In this document: positions 25,826 through 34,223 of the stretch, piece after piece | Numbering within the stretch: the stretch's first letter is position 1 | How the letters are laid out: each line of letters starts with the position of its first letter | Assembly: GCF_019890615.1 (NCBI RefSeq) | Contig: NZ_JAINVZ010000015.1 | Span: 124,001-188,000 of the forward strand | DNA length: 64,000 bases | Source of the DNA: Streptantibioticus parmotrematis | GTDB lineage: Bacteria > Actinomycetota > Actinomycetes > Streptomycetales > Streptomycetaceae | Direction of reading: 5' to 3' | The notes under the pieces: generated by a model | What the model was told of the DNA's origin: nothing | Databases searched by the model: none | Seen by the model: the letters and a program-made list of their open reading frames with translations, nothing else | Program-made: the position numbers and the translations under genes

Positions 25826-27895
25826 TCACGCAGGCTTGACCGCCGCCACCGTCGACCCCCCGCGTTCCGGATGATCGGAGTCGTCCCCGCACAGCTGCGC
25901 GCTCAACTCCCTTAGCAGGCCGTGCAGATCGTCGGCCGCGCGGGCCGGATCCCACCAGTCGCCCAGCAGTTCCGCCAGCACCTCGGTGCGTGCCCGTACC
26001 AGGTGCCGCGCCATCTCCTGCCCGGAGTCGGTGAGGACCAGCAGCAGCCCCTCGCGCCGCACCAGCCCGCGCAACTCCACCTCCGCGGTGGCCTGGTAGA
26101 CGATCTCGTTCGGGATCGACACGCGTTCGGCCAGCAGTTGGGGCGCGGCGGACCCGTAGCGGTTGATGCGCAACAGCAGCCAACCGGAGGCGGGATGCAG
26201 GTCGAGCCCCGCGCGTTCGGTGATCCGGACGTACAGGTCACGCCGGCCCTCGCGGGTGCCGAGGGTGGACAGCGCGCGGGCCACCTCCTCGCGCGAGGAG
26301 CGTTCCACCGGGTTGGAGGCGAGCGTCTCGGTGACGTCCGGCGCGGTGACCGAGCCGCGCAGCGGCTGCTCCTTGAGGAACCAGGCGAGCACGAACGCCA
26401 CCGCCGTGACCGGCACCGCGTACAGGAAGATGTCGGTGATCGCCACGGAGTACGCGTGCAGGACGCCGGTCCTGGTGGCAACCGGCAGCCGGGAGATGGT
26501 GTGCGGGTCGGTCTGGAGCTGGCCGGGGTTGAATCCGGGCGGCAGCGGCTTGCCGGTCAGCGCCGCGCGCAGTTCGGTGCGCAGTTCGTTGGTGAAGATG
26601 GTGCCGAAGATCGCCACGCCGAACGAGGCGCCGATGGAACGGAAGAAGGTGGCGCCGGAGGTGGCGACGCCCAGGTCCTCGTATCCCACGGAGTTCTGCA
26701 CGACGAGCACCAGCACCTGCATGACCAGGCCGAGCCCGAAGCCGAAGACGAAGAAGACCCCGCTCATCGCCCACGTGCCGCTGGACTCGCTCAGGGTGTG
26801 CAGCAGGAGCAGGCCGACGATCACCACGGCGGTCCCGGCGATGGGGAACACCTTGTAGTGGCCGGTGCGGCTGACGACCTGGCCGGAGCCGGTGGAGGCG
26901 ATCAGCAGGCCGAGCACCATGGGCAGCATGTGGACGCCGGACATGGTGGGCGTGACGCCGTGCACGACCTGGAGGAAGGTCGGCAGGTAGGTCATGCCAC
27001 CGAACATCGCGAACCCGATGACGAAGCCGATCACCGAGCAGAGCGTGAAGGTGCGGATGTGGAACAGCCGCAGTGGCAGCACCGGTTCGGCCGCCTTGCG
27101 TTCGATGGCGACGAAGACGCCGAGCAGCACCACGCCCAGCACGGCGAGACCGATGATCTGCGGTGAACCCCACGCCCATGTCGTGCCGCCGAGCGAGGCG
27201 ACCAGCACCAGGCAGGTGGCGACGCCCGCGATCACACCGGTCCCCGCGTAGTCGATGACGTGCTTGGTGCGGTGCACGGGGATGTGCAGCACGGTGGCGA
27301 TGACGGCGAGCGCGACGACACCGATGGGGAGGTTGACGTAGAAGACCCAGCGCCAGGAGAGGTTGTCCACGAACAGCCCGCCCAGCAGCGGCCCGAGCAC
27401 ACTGCTGGCGCCGAACACCGCGCCGAACAGGCCCTGGTAGCGGCCCCGGTCGCGCGGCGGCACGATGTCGCCCACGATCGCCATCGACAACACCATCAAC
27501 CCGCCGCCGCCCAGGCCCTGCAACGCGCGGAAGCCGATCAACTCGCCCATGTTCCGGGCGAGTCCGCACAGCGCGGAGCCGATCAGGAAGATGACGATGG
27601 CGGTCTGGAACAGCTTCTTGCGCCCGTACTGGTCGCCGAGCTTGCCCCACAGCGGGGTGGCGGCGGTGGAGGCGAGCATGTACGCGGTGACCACCCACGA
27701 CAGGTGGTCGAGCCCGCCGAGGTCGCTGACGATGGTGGGCAGCGCGGTCGAGACGATCGTCTGGTCCAGCGCGGCGAGCAGCATGCCCATCAGCAGGGCG
27801 CTCATCGCCACCAGGACGGTGCGGTGCGAGGGCGTGCCGGAGGGCGGCTCGGCGGCCGCGGAGGCGGCCGCCTCGTTTGTCGCGTCCTGTGCCAT
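25826..27895 (-). CDS. DHA2 MFS efflux pump fused to a MarR-like winged-helix domain
   Basis: 689 residues. The first 530 form a 14-helix DHA2 pump (LAALDQTIVSTALPTIVSDL in TM1, GKLGDQYGRKKLF loop, GPLLGGLFVDN motif C). After a linker, residues about 560-680 form a soluble domain: LHPASGWLLLRINRYG, QLLAERVSIPNEIVYQATAEVELRGLVRREGLLLVLTDSGQEMARHLVRAR, a MarR-type winged helix with recognition helix and wing. Pump-regulator fusion could let the cytoplasmic domain sense substrate or bind DNA at the membrane. ATG 27895 has an A/T-rich leader and no strong ribosome site. Divergent from the next gene. Confidence 0.8.
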   Translation of the reverse strand: MAQDATNEAAASAAAEPPSGTPSHRTVLVAMSALLMGMLLAALDQTIVSTALPTIVSDLGGLDHLSWVVTAYMLASTAATPLWGKLGDQYGRKKLFQTAIVIFLIGSALCGLARNMGELIGFRALQGLGGGGLMVLSMAIVGDIVPPRDRGRYQGLFGAVFGASSVLGPLLGGLFVDNLSWRWVFYVNLPIGVVALAVIATVLHIPVHRTKHVIDYAGTGVIAGVATCLVLVASLGGTTWAWGSPQIIGLAVLGVVLLGVFVAIERKAAEPVLPLRLFHIRTFTLCSVIGFVIGFAMFGGMTYLPTFLQVVHGVTPTMSGVHMLPMVLGLLIASTGSGQVVSRTGHYKVFPIAGTAVVIVGLLLLHTLSESSGTWAMSGVFFVFGFGLGLVMQVLVLVVQNSVGYEDLGVATSGATFFRSIGASFGVAIFGTIFTNELRTELRAALTGKPLPPGFNPGQLQTDPHTISRLPVATRTGVLHAYSVAITDIFLYAVPVTAVAFVLAWFLKEQPLRGSVTAPDVTETLASNPVERSSREEVARALSTLGTREGRRDLYVRITERAGLDLHPASGWLLLRINRYGSAAPQLLAERVSIPNEIVYQATAEVELRGLVRREGLLLVLTDSGQEMARHLVRARTEVLAELLGDWWDPARAADDLHGLLRELSAQLCGDDSDHPERGGSTVAAVKPA

Positions 27896-27977
27896 TTCTA
27901 TATGTTCACACCGTTCGCCCGGTCCCGCTTGGGGGTCCGGAGCCGGGCCCGCCGCCCCGGCGCATAGGCTCACTTTC

Positions 27978-28526
27978 GTGGCGAATGGTGATTTCGGAAC
28001 CGCGGGACTCCAGCTGGTCCTGCTGCGGCGGATGGCGGACCACCGCCCTGACCTGGTCGAGGAGGCCCTGCGCGACCTCGGTACCGACCGCAGCCGGATG
28101 CGGGAGGCGAACCGGCACTGGCAGGCCACGCTGCGCGCCCGCGGCTTCCCCAAGGGCCTGCGGCGGCACCACGTCCTGCTGGGGCCGCCCGAGGCGCAGG
28201 AGGACCGCCGGATCGGCGACGTCACGTGCCGCGCGCTGCTGTGGCCGGTGCCGCTGTGGCCCACGCTGCGGTTCGAGGTGATGGCGGGGCCGGGCGGCCG
28301 GGTGTGGAACGAGTGGCTGGTCCGCGCGCCCGGCGAGCCCGCGCCCGGCCTGCGCGGGCCGGAGGACCTGACGCCGTGGTCGTGCGTCGTGGACGAGGTG
28401 GCCCGCGCCTTCGCCCCCGCCAGGCCCATGGAGGGCGACGCGCCGACCCGCTGGCGGCTTGCCTTCGAGGGCCACGTCGCGCACTTCACGTACGGGCTGC
28501 TCCAGTACGTGGAACCAGGGGCTTGA
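27978..28526 (+). CDS. Conserved hypothetical protein
   Basis: 182-residue soluble protein, not recognised. The N-terminal half is helical and basic (LVLLRRMADHRPDLVEEALRDLG, RGFPKGLRRHHVLLGPPEA); the C-terminal half has regular Trp/Phe positions (RALLWPVPLWPTLRFEV, RWRLAFEGHVAHFTYGLLQYVEPGA) that suggest a beta domain. GTG 27978 lies 7 bp after a TAGGCT hexamer, so the message may be leaderless. Divergent from the MFS-MarR fusion. Confidence 0.65.
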   Translation: MANGDFGTAGLQLVLLRRMADHRPDLVEEALRDLGTDRSRMREANRHWQATLRARGFPKGLRRHHVLLGPPEAQEDRRIGDVTCRALLWPVPLWPTLRFEVMAGPGGRVWNEWLVRAPGEPAPGLRGPEDLTPWSCVVDEVARAFAPARPMEGDAPTRWRLAFEGHVAHFTYGLLQYVEPGA

Positions 28527-28610
28527 GGGGATCCCCGGCGGGGCCGGATCGCCCCGAAGGGGCCCATTGGCGTGATCGGGGCATCGTTTTGTATCGTTGA
28601 GGAACAAAGT

Positions 28611-28644
28611 GGCTCGCCCGTTTCCCCTGACCGGCGGGCGAGCC
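28611..28644. terminator. Stem-loop before the HAD gene
   Basis: GGCTCGCCCG (28611-28620) pairs perfectly with CGGGCGAGCC (28635-28644), followed by a T-rich run (CTTGTGTTCTTTCC). It probably terminates the 27978 transcript, or else forms a leader structure of the HAD gene. Confidence 0.65.
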
Positions 28645-28723
28645 GCTTGTGTTCTTTCCGCTGTCGTTCCCGCCCCGCCGCTGTTCCCTCACCGCAGCGC
28701 GGTCAACGCCGAGGAGTCCGCCC

Positions 28724-29380
28724 ATGACGGCCGTCACCCTGACCGCTCGCGCGCTGCTGCTGGACATGGACGGCACGCTGGTCAACTCCGACGCGGTCGT
28801 CGAGCGCTGCTGGCGCGCGTGGGCCGAGCGGCACGGGCTGGACGTCGCCGACGTGCTGCGGGTGGTGCACGGCCGGCAGGGCTACGCCACCATGGCCGCG
28901 CTGCTGCCGGACCGCCCGATGGCCGTCAACCACGCCGAGAACGCCGAGATGCTGGCCCGGGAGACCGCCGACACCGAGGGCGTCGTCCCGGTCGAGGGCG
29001 CCCCGGAGTTCCTCGCCGCCCTGGCCGACGGCCCGCACGCGCTGGTGACCTCGGCCGACGCGGCCCTGGCCCGTGCCCGGATGGACGCCGCCGCGCTGCC
29101 GATGCCCGAGGTGCGGATCACCGCCGAGTGCGTGAGCGCCAGCAAGCCCGACCCGGAAGGGTTCCTGAAGGGCGCGGCCGAGCTGGGCTTCGCGCCTGCG
29201 GACTGCGTGGTCTTCGAGGACTCCGAGGCCGGGATCGCGGCGGGCTTCGCGGCCGGAATGCGCGTGGTGGGCGTGGGCCCGCGCGCCGAGGCATTCGGCC
29301 CGACCGCGTACGCGCCGACGCTGGAGGCGGTCCGGGTCCTGCGCGAGGCGGACGGCACCTTCACCCTGCGCGTGGGCTGA
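28724..29380 (+). CDS. HAD-superfamily sugar-phosphate phosphatase/phosphoglucomutase-like
   Basis: 218 residues, HAD subfamily IA. Motif I is LLLDMDGTLVNS (nucleophile Asp near residue 15), motif II VTSAD, motif III lysine in SKPDPEGFLKG, motif IV VVFEDSEAGIAAG. An alpha-helical cap lies between motifs I and II. This set fits small sugar phosphatases or beta-phosphoglucomutases rather than a specific enzyme. ATG 28724 has GAGGAG seven bases upstream. Confidence 0.85.
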   Translation: MTAVTLTARALLLDMDGTLVNSDAVVERCWRAWAERHGLDVADVLRVVHGRQGYATMAALLPDRPMAVNHAENAEMLARETADTEGVVPVEGAPEFLAALADGPHALVTSADAALARARMDAAALPMPEVRITAECVSASKPDPEGFLKGAAELGFAPADCVVFEDSEAGIAAGFAAGMRVVGVGPRAEAFGPTAYAPTLEAVRVLREADGTFTLRVG

Positions 29381-29410
29381 CACGCGCCCCGCGCGGCCCG
29401 TACCGCCGGA

Positions 29411-30001
29411 TCACCCGGCGATCGCCTCGTACAGGCTCACGCCCGCCATCACCACCATCACCACGGCCGCGATCTTGGTGATCAACGGCAGCGGCACCCG
29501 CTTCATCAGCGCCTTGCCGCCGAGGATGCCGAGCGCGGCGACCGCCCACAGCGCCAGCACCGCGCCGATGGCGACCGAGACGGGGTCGTTGTAGCGGGCG
29601 GCGAGGTTGGCCGTCATGATCTGCGTGAGGTCGCCGAACTCGGCCACCAGGATGAGCGTGAAGCCACTGCCCGCGACCCGCCAGAAGCTCTGGCTGCTGG
29701 GCGTCCTCATGCCCTCCTCGTCCTCGTCGTCCCCCTGCCCGTGCCGCAGCAGCGCGATCGCGCCGCCGAGGAAGAGCAGCGCGACGACGCCCTCCACCCA
29801 CCGGTGCGGCAGCAGCGCCAGCAGGCTGCCCGCGGCGATGGCGAGGGCGACGTGCACGGCGAAGGCGGCGGCGATGCCGCAGAAGACGTAGGACGCGCGG
29901 AAGCGGGTGCCGAGCACCAGGCTGGCCAGCGCGGTCTTGTCGGGGAGTTCCGCGACGAAGATGATGCCGAAGACGATCGCGGCGACGGTGAAGCTGAACA
30001 C
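29411..30001 (-). CDS. TMEM165/GDT1 (UPF0016) family cation exporter, probably Mn2+
   Basis: 196-residue six-helix protein with the two family motifs: FVAELPDKTALASL in TM1 (E18, D21, K22, T23) and LVAEFGDLTQIMTAN in TM4. The halves are separated by an acidic loop (GDDEDEEGM). Family members export Mn2+ or Ca2+. The yybP-ykoY riboswitch upstream senses Mn2+, which identifies manganese as the likely substrate. GTG 30001 is used, with GAAGAGGAA upstream. Confidence 0.85.
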   Translation of the reverse strand: MFSFTVAAIVFGIIFVAELPDKTALASLVLGTRFRASYVFCGIAAAFAVHVALAIAAGSLLALLPHRWVEGVVALLFLGGAIALLRHGQGDDEDEEGMRTPSSQSFWRVAGSGFTLILVAEFGDLTQIMTANLAARYNDPVSVAIGAVLALWAVAALGILGGKALMKRVPLPLITKIAAVVMVVMAGVSLYEAIAG

Positions 30002-30090
30002 GGAGGACGTTTCCTCTTCGGTCGGGCTCGCCGCACCGGAAGGGCCTCGGGGAGAGGGGTCGCTTCGGCACGGCAGCGTCGGACACTGCG

Positions 30091-30208
30091 GCCGAAGGTC
30101 TCGCTGGCGCGTACGGGCCACGCTGAACGTGTCCGTACGGCCTCCGGGCGCCGGCTCGGGAGACCCGAGCAGTATGTCGACGGTCCGGCGAAGAGCTACT
30201 CCCCTTCT
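30091..30208 (-). promoter_or_regulatory. yybP-ykoY (Mn2+-sensing) riboswitch
   Basis: Read on the minus strand, the conserved GGGGAGTAGC (plus 30195-30204) is followed by GTCGACATACTG and a stem, and closes with AGCGAGACCTTCGGC (plus 30091-30105); these are the family's two conserved docking segments. It lies 90 bases before the GDT1-type exporter start. Confidence 0.88.
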
Positions 30209-30310
30209 GCTGCCTCCCAGCCTAACCGAAGCCTCCGGCACTCCCGGAACGACGGCAGGCCCGACGGCCGGTACGGCGACCAGCCCGCCGACCACGTGAC
30301 GCGCGCGACA

Positions 30311-30362
30311 GAGGCCGAGGCCGAGGTCGAGGTCGAGGCAGAGGCAGGCGCGGCAGAGGCGG
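30311..30362. repeat. Hexanucleotide-like GAGGCC/GAGGTC microsatellite
   Basis: About eight degenerate copies of GAGGYC/GAGGCA in a row, upstream of the manganese riboswitch and outside any supported gene. The remainder of 30209-30532 shows no gene. Confidence 0.7.
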
Positions 30363-30532
30363 ACGTGAGCGTGAGTCAACACACATCACCAAAGTGACCA
30401 CGATCGAGCGACACGCAAGGTGCACCACACCTGTCCTGTTCATTTACGAGCGACCGGCCGGTAGGCGTGACGCCCCGGGCAGGATGGGTCACCGTCCCGC
30501 CCTTCGCCCCTTCTGCCCCGGGAGAGCGCATC

Positions 30533-32488
30533 GTGGCCGCAGAGCACCACGCCGCCCCAGAACACGGCCCCGTCACCGACGCCTCCGCCGGCCGCACGCA
30601 CCACGTCATAGCCGTCGTCGGCGCGGGACCGCGCGGCACCAGCGTGCTGGAGCGGTTGTGCGCCGCCGTCCCCGAACTCGCCCCACAGGCACGGGTGTCG
30701 GTGCACATGATCGATCCGGCGCCGCCCGGCGCGGGGCGGGTGTGGCGCACCACGCAGTCCGGTGAGCTGCTGATGAACACGGTCGCCTCGCAGGTCACCC
30801 TCTTCACCGACGCGAGCGTCTCGTGCGACGGCCCGGTGCGTCCGGGCCCGAGCCTGCACGAGTGGGCCGTGGCCCGGGGCCTGCCGCTCGGGCCCGACGA
30901 CTACCCGACGCGGGCGCTGTACGGCCGTTACCTGGAATGGGTCTTCGCGCACACCGTCGCCTCCGCCCCCGGCGGCGTGACCGTCGAGACGCACGCCGCC
31001 CGCGCGGTGCGGCTGGCCGAGGAGCCGGACGGCACCCAGGTCGTGGACCTCGACGACGGCCGCCGCCTGACCGGCCTGACCGCGGTCGTGCTCGCCCAGG
31101 GCCACCTGCCCGCGCTGCCGACCCCGGCCCAGCGCCGCTTCGCCGACCACGCCGTACGGCACGGCCTGCGCTATCTGCCACCCGCCAACCCGGCCGACGT
31201 CACGGACGAGCTGGACCGTGTCGCGCCCGGCGAACCGGTGCTGCTGCGCGGCCTGGGCCTGACCTTCTTCGACCACATGGCCCTGCTGACCCGCGCCCGC
31301 GGCGGCCGCTTCACCACCGACCCGGACACCGGCCGCCTGGTCTACCGGCCGTCCGGCCACGAACCCCGGCTGTACGCGGGCTCACGGCGCGGCGTGCCGT
31401 ACCGGGCACGCGGCGACAACGCCAAGGGCCCGTACGGACGCCACGAACCGCTGCTGCTGACCCCCGACGTCATCGAGGGATTCCGCAAACGGACCGCGGC
31501 CGGCGATCCGCCGGACTTCCTGGCCGACGTGTGGCCGCTGGTCGCCAAGGAGGTGGAGGCCGTCCACTACGCGGCCGTGCTCGCCCGCGCCGACCCCGCG
31601 CTGGTGGACCGCTTCCGGGACCGCTTCCTGCGGACCGTGCACGGCAGTCGTGAGGAGGCGGCCGTGCTGGACGAGTTCGGCTTCCCCGACGACGGGCGCA
31701 GGTGGGACTGGGGGCGGCTGACGGCGCCGGATGCCGGGCGGGACTTCACGGGGCGCGCGGACTTCCGGGGGTGGCTGCTGGAGTTGCTGCGCGAGGACGT
31801 GGCGGGGGCGCGTCTCGGCAACGTCGCCGGTCCGGTGCCGGCCGCGCTGGACGTGCTGCGCGACCTGCGCAACGAGCTGCGGCAGATCGTGGACCACGGC
31901 GGTCTGGACGGCGGTTCGCGCCGCGACCACCTCGACGGCTGGTACACCCCGCTGAACGCCTTCCTGTCGATCGGGCCGCCGCGGCACCGGGTCGAGCAAC
32001 TGGTGGCGCTCATCGAGGCGGGAACGATCGAGGTGCTGGGCCCGGGACTCGAGGTGACCGCGGGCCACGACGACGCCGGGCGGCCCGCGTTCGTCGCGCA
32101 CTCGCCGCGGGTGCCGGGCGCGCGGGTCGCGGTGCGCACGCTCGTCGACGCCAGGCTGCCCGAGCCCCGACTGCCGTACGCGGCCGACCCGTTGCTCGCC
32201 GGACTGCTGCGGTCGGGCGCGTGCCGTACGCACGTGGTCGGCGGCCACGACACCGGAGGACTCGACGTCGGCCCGCGCCCGTACCACCTGATCGACCGTC
32301 AAGGGATGCCGCACGCAAGGCGGTTCGCGATCGGAGTGCCGACCGAGGGAGTCCACTGGGTGACGGCGGCGGGCGTCCGTCCCGGGGTCGATTCGGTGAC
32401 GCTCGGCGACACGGACGCGGTGGCGCGAGCCGTTCTGCGGGTCGGGATCCAGCCACCCTCTTGCTTGAATCTTGCAGAATTTAGTTAG
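30533..32488 (+). CDS. FAD/NAD(P)-binding protein (NAD_binding_9 type)
   Basis: 651-residue soluble flavoprotein. The dinucleotide fold starts with VIAVVGAGPRGTSVLERL (about residues 25-42), and further features match the large FAD_NAD_binding group common in actinobacteria: LLMNTVASQVTLFTD, VVLAQGHLP and VLLRGLGLTFFDH. Members are often annotated as adenylate cyclase-like or hydroxylase-like without biochemical proof, so the reaction is unknown. GTG 30533 has GGGAGAG nearby. The last codons are unusually A/T-rich and its stop overlaps an iron-box-like palindrome. Confidence 0.75.
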   Translation: MAAEHHAAPEHGPVTDASAGRTHHVIAVVGAGPRGTSVLERLCAAVPELAPQARVSVHMIDPAPPGAGRVWRTTQSGELLMNTVASQVTLFTDASVSCDGPVRPGPSLHEWAVARGLPLGPDDYPTRALYGRYLEWVFAHTVASAPGGVTVETHAARAVRLAEEPDGTQVVDLDDGRRLTGLTAVVLAQGHLPALPTPAQRRFADHAVRHGLRYLPPANPADVTDELDRVAPGEPVLLRGLGLTFFDHMALLTRARGGRFTTDPDTGRLVYRPSGHEPRLYAGSRRGVPYRARGDNAKGPYGRHEPLLLTPDVIEGFRKRTAAGDPPDFLADVWPLVAKEVEAVHYAAVLARADPALVDRFRDRFLRTVHGSREEAAVLDEFGFPDDGRRWDWGRLTAPDAGRDFTGRADFRGWLLELLREDVAGARLGNVAGPVPAALDVLRDLRNELRQIVDHGGLDGGSRRDHLDGWYTPLNAFLSIGPPRHRVEQLVALIEAGTIEVLGPGLEVTAGHDDAGRPAFVAHSPRVPGARVAVRTLVDARLPEPRLPYAADPLLAGLLRSGACRTHVVGGHDTGGLDVGPRPYHLIDRQGMPHARRFAIGVPTEGVHWVTAAGVRPGVDSVTLGDTDAVARAVLRVGIQPPSCLNLAEFS

Positions 32489-32498
32489 GACTGCCTAA
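32480..32498. promoter_or_regulatory. Iron-box-like (DmdR/IdeR) operator
   Basis: The 19-mer starting TTTAGTTAGG and ending CCTAA matches the Streptomyces iron-box consensus (TTAGGTTAGGCTCACCTAA) at 13 of 19 positions, including the TTAGG/CCTAA core. It sits 52 bp before the DoxX start and overlaps the stop of the FAD gene. Confidence 0.5.
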
Positions 32499-32550
32499 TC
32501 TATGGTCTCCAATTCGGTACTCCGTCCCCACCGACCGAAGGAGATCCCCC

Positions 32551-33051
32551 ATGCGCTGGACCAGAACGTGGACCGGCAAGGCGCATCCGCACGTGCTCGC
32601 ACTCTTCCGGATCGTGATCGGCCTGCTGTTCGCCTGCCACGGAGCGGCCTCGCTCTTCGGCGTCCTGGGCGGCGCGATGGGCACCCAAGGCGGCACGGTC
32701 GCGGCGGGCGCCTGGCCCGGCTGGTACGCGGCGCTCATCCAGCTGGTCGGCGGGCTCCTCGTCCTGGTCGGCTTCGGCACCCGCATAGCCGCGCTGATCA
32801 GCTCCGGCTCGATGGCGTACGCGTACTTCAGCGTCCACGCGCAGCACGCACTGTGGCCCATCCAGAACGGCGGCGAGCCCGCGGCGATCTACGCCTGGGC
32901 GTTCCTGCTGCTCGTCGTCACCGGCCCAGGCGCGTGGTCGGTCGACAGCCTGCTGCCGTACGAGAAGGAGCACGCCGGGCAGGAGCACCCCGAGGGCGCC
33001 GCGATCGCGGCCCCGGCCACGCAGCCGGAACGGAGCACGGTCGCTTCGTGA
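32551..33051 (+). CDS. DoxX-family membrane protein
   Basis: 166 residues with four helices. LFRIVIGLLFACHGAASLFG and IQLVGGLLVLVGFGTRIAALISSGSMAYAYF are the DoxX signature segments. The C-terminal 25 residues are a hydrophilic tail. Members join membrane redox or thiol-stress complexes, but the substrate is unclear. GAAGGAGA is six bases before ATG 32551. Possible control by an iron-dependent regulator through the site at 32480. Confidence 0.85.
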   Translation: MRWTRTWTGKAHPHVLALFRIVIGLLFACHGAASLFGVLGGAMGTQGGTVAAGAWPGWYAALIQLVGGLLVLVGFGTRIAALISSGSMAYAYFSVHAQHALWPIQNGGEPAAIYAWAFLLLVVTGPGAWSVDSLLPYEKEHAGQEHPEGAAIAAPATQPERSTVAS

Positions 33052-33125
33052 AGCACGCATCGTGAAGCACGGCCTCGTGAAGCGCGCTTCGTGAGGAGGC
33101 ACGTTTCGTGAAGCACGCCCGGTGA
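33041..33125 (+). repeat. 14-17-bp tandem repeat carrying the DoxX stop codon
   Basis: CGTGAAGCACG-like units begin at 33047 (the gene's own TCG-TGA), 33061, 33076, 33090 and 33107, with a last degenerate copy at 33121. Each unit carries TGA. The rest of the 33126-33413 gap contains the hairpin at 33185 but no gene. Confidence 0.85.
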
Positions 33126-33184
33126 GGCGCGGCGGCCGGAGCCGGGCCCCGCGAGCGCCCTCTCCGTGCCGCCGGGCTCCCGGC

Positions 33185-33216
33185 GCTCGAACGCGGCCCG
33201 CGAGCCGCGTTCGAGC
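33185..33216. terminator. Terminator hairpin between doxX and dedA genes
   Basis: Perfect 13-bp stem GCTCGAACGCGGC/GCCGCGTTCGAGC around a 6-base loop. Confidence 0.8.
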
Positions 33217-33413
33217 AGGGCTCCGGCGCCGTCCGGCACCCTTCCCCCGGCCGCTCGCGGGCGAAGTGCCGGGCGGCGACCCGGAGGGGAAGCGGGATGA
33301 GAAGTACGTCACGCCGCCCCGCCCACTGAACGCCGGATTTCCCGGCGTACGCTGTACGGCTGGATGGGGCGTCGGTCGCCTCACGGCGGACGCGCGGACC
33401 AGGAGAAACGACG

Positions 33414-34034
33414 GTGCTCGGACACTTGGGTTCACTCGTCGACTCGCCCTGGGGCCTCGCCCTCGTCGCGCTCTCCGTCCTGCTGGACGTCTTCCTCCCC
33501 GTGCTGCCGAGCGGTGTGCTGCTGATATCCGCCGCGACCGCCGCCACCGCGGGCGTCGACGGCGCCCGGGACATCCTCGACGTCGTCGAACTGCTGGGCT
33601 GCGCCGCCGCCGCGTCCTGCCTCGGCGACCTCGCCGCGTACCGCCTCGCCTACCGCGGCGGTACGTGGCTGGAGCGGCGCATGACGCGTTCGCGCCGGCT
33701 GGTCGCCGCGCAGGAACGGGTCGGGCAGGTGCTGCTGCGGGGCGGCGGCGCGCTGGTCGTGCTGGCCCGGTTCGCCCCGGCCGGGCGGTCGGTGGTCAGC
33801 CTCGGCGCGGGCGCGGCGCACCGCAGTCCCGCCGAGTTCCTGCCCTGGTCGGCCCTGGCGGGGTTGGCGTGGGCCGCGTACGGGGTGGGCGTCGGCTACG
33901 TGGGCGGCCAGTGGCTCGGCGCGACATGGCTGGCGACCGCGGTGTCGATCATCTCGCTGGTCGGCGCGGGAGCGCTGGCGGCGTACGTGTTCCGGCGCGA
34001 GCAGCGCGAGACGATCCCCGCCGAAGCGGGCTGA
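33414..34034 (+). CDS. DedA/VTT-family membrane protein
   Basis: 206 residues. Typical DedA features: N-terminal helix with FLPVLPSGVLL, a re-entrant GDLAAYRLAYRGG segment, and RFAPAGRSVVSLGAGAAHRSPAEFLPWSALAGLAWA with the conserved Arg and Gly positions. The family acts in lipid scrambling or flipping (undecaprenyl phosphate or phospholipids). GTG 33414 preceded by AGGAGAAA. Separated from DoxX by a terminator. Confidence 0.85.
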   Translation: MLGHLGSLVDSPWGLALVALSVLLDVFLPVLPSGVLLISAATAATAGVDGARDILDVVELLGCAAAASCLGDLAAYRLAYRGGTWLERRMTRSRRLVAAQERVGQVLLRGGGALVVLARFAPAGRSVVSLGAGAAHRSPAEFLPWSALAGLAWAAYGVGVGYVGGQWLGATWLATAVSIISLVGAGALAAYVFRREQRETIPAEAG

Positions 34035-34150
34035 CACGCCCTCCCCCGGAGGCCCGACCGCCTGGCGGAGCCCGATCGCGGAAGCCCGACCGCCTGCCGG
34101 AGGCCCGACCGCGGAACCGGGCCGCCTGGCCGGGTGCGACCGCTCAGGGG

Positions 34151-34223
34151 ATCGCGCCTGCGCGAGGCCGACCGCCTGCCCTGCGCGACCCCCGCGTCAT
34201 CCCGCCTGCGTGAGGCCGACCGC
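34151..34223. repeat. Duplicated 3' end of the pabAB gene
   Basis: 34199-34223, which includes part of the pabAB stop codon and its last seven codons, is repeated at 34151-34175 with two mismatches, 48 bp downstream in the gene's direction. More degenerate CCGACCGCCTG units continue back to about 34067. Confidence 0.75.
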
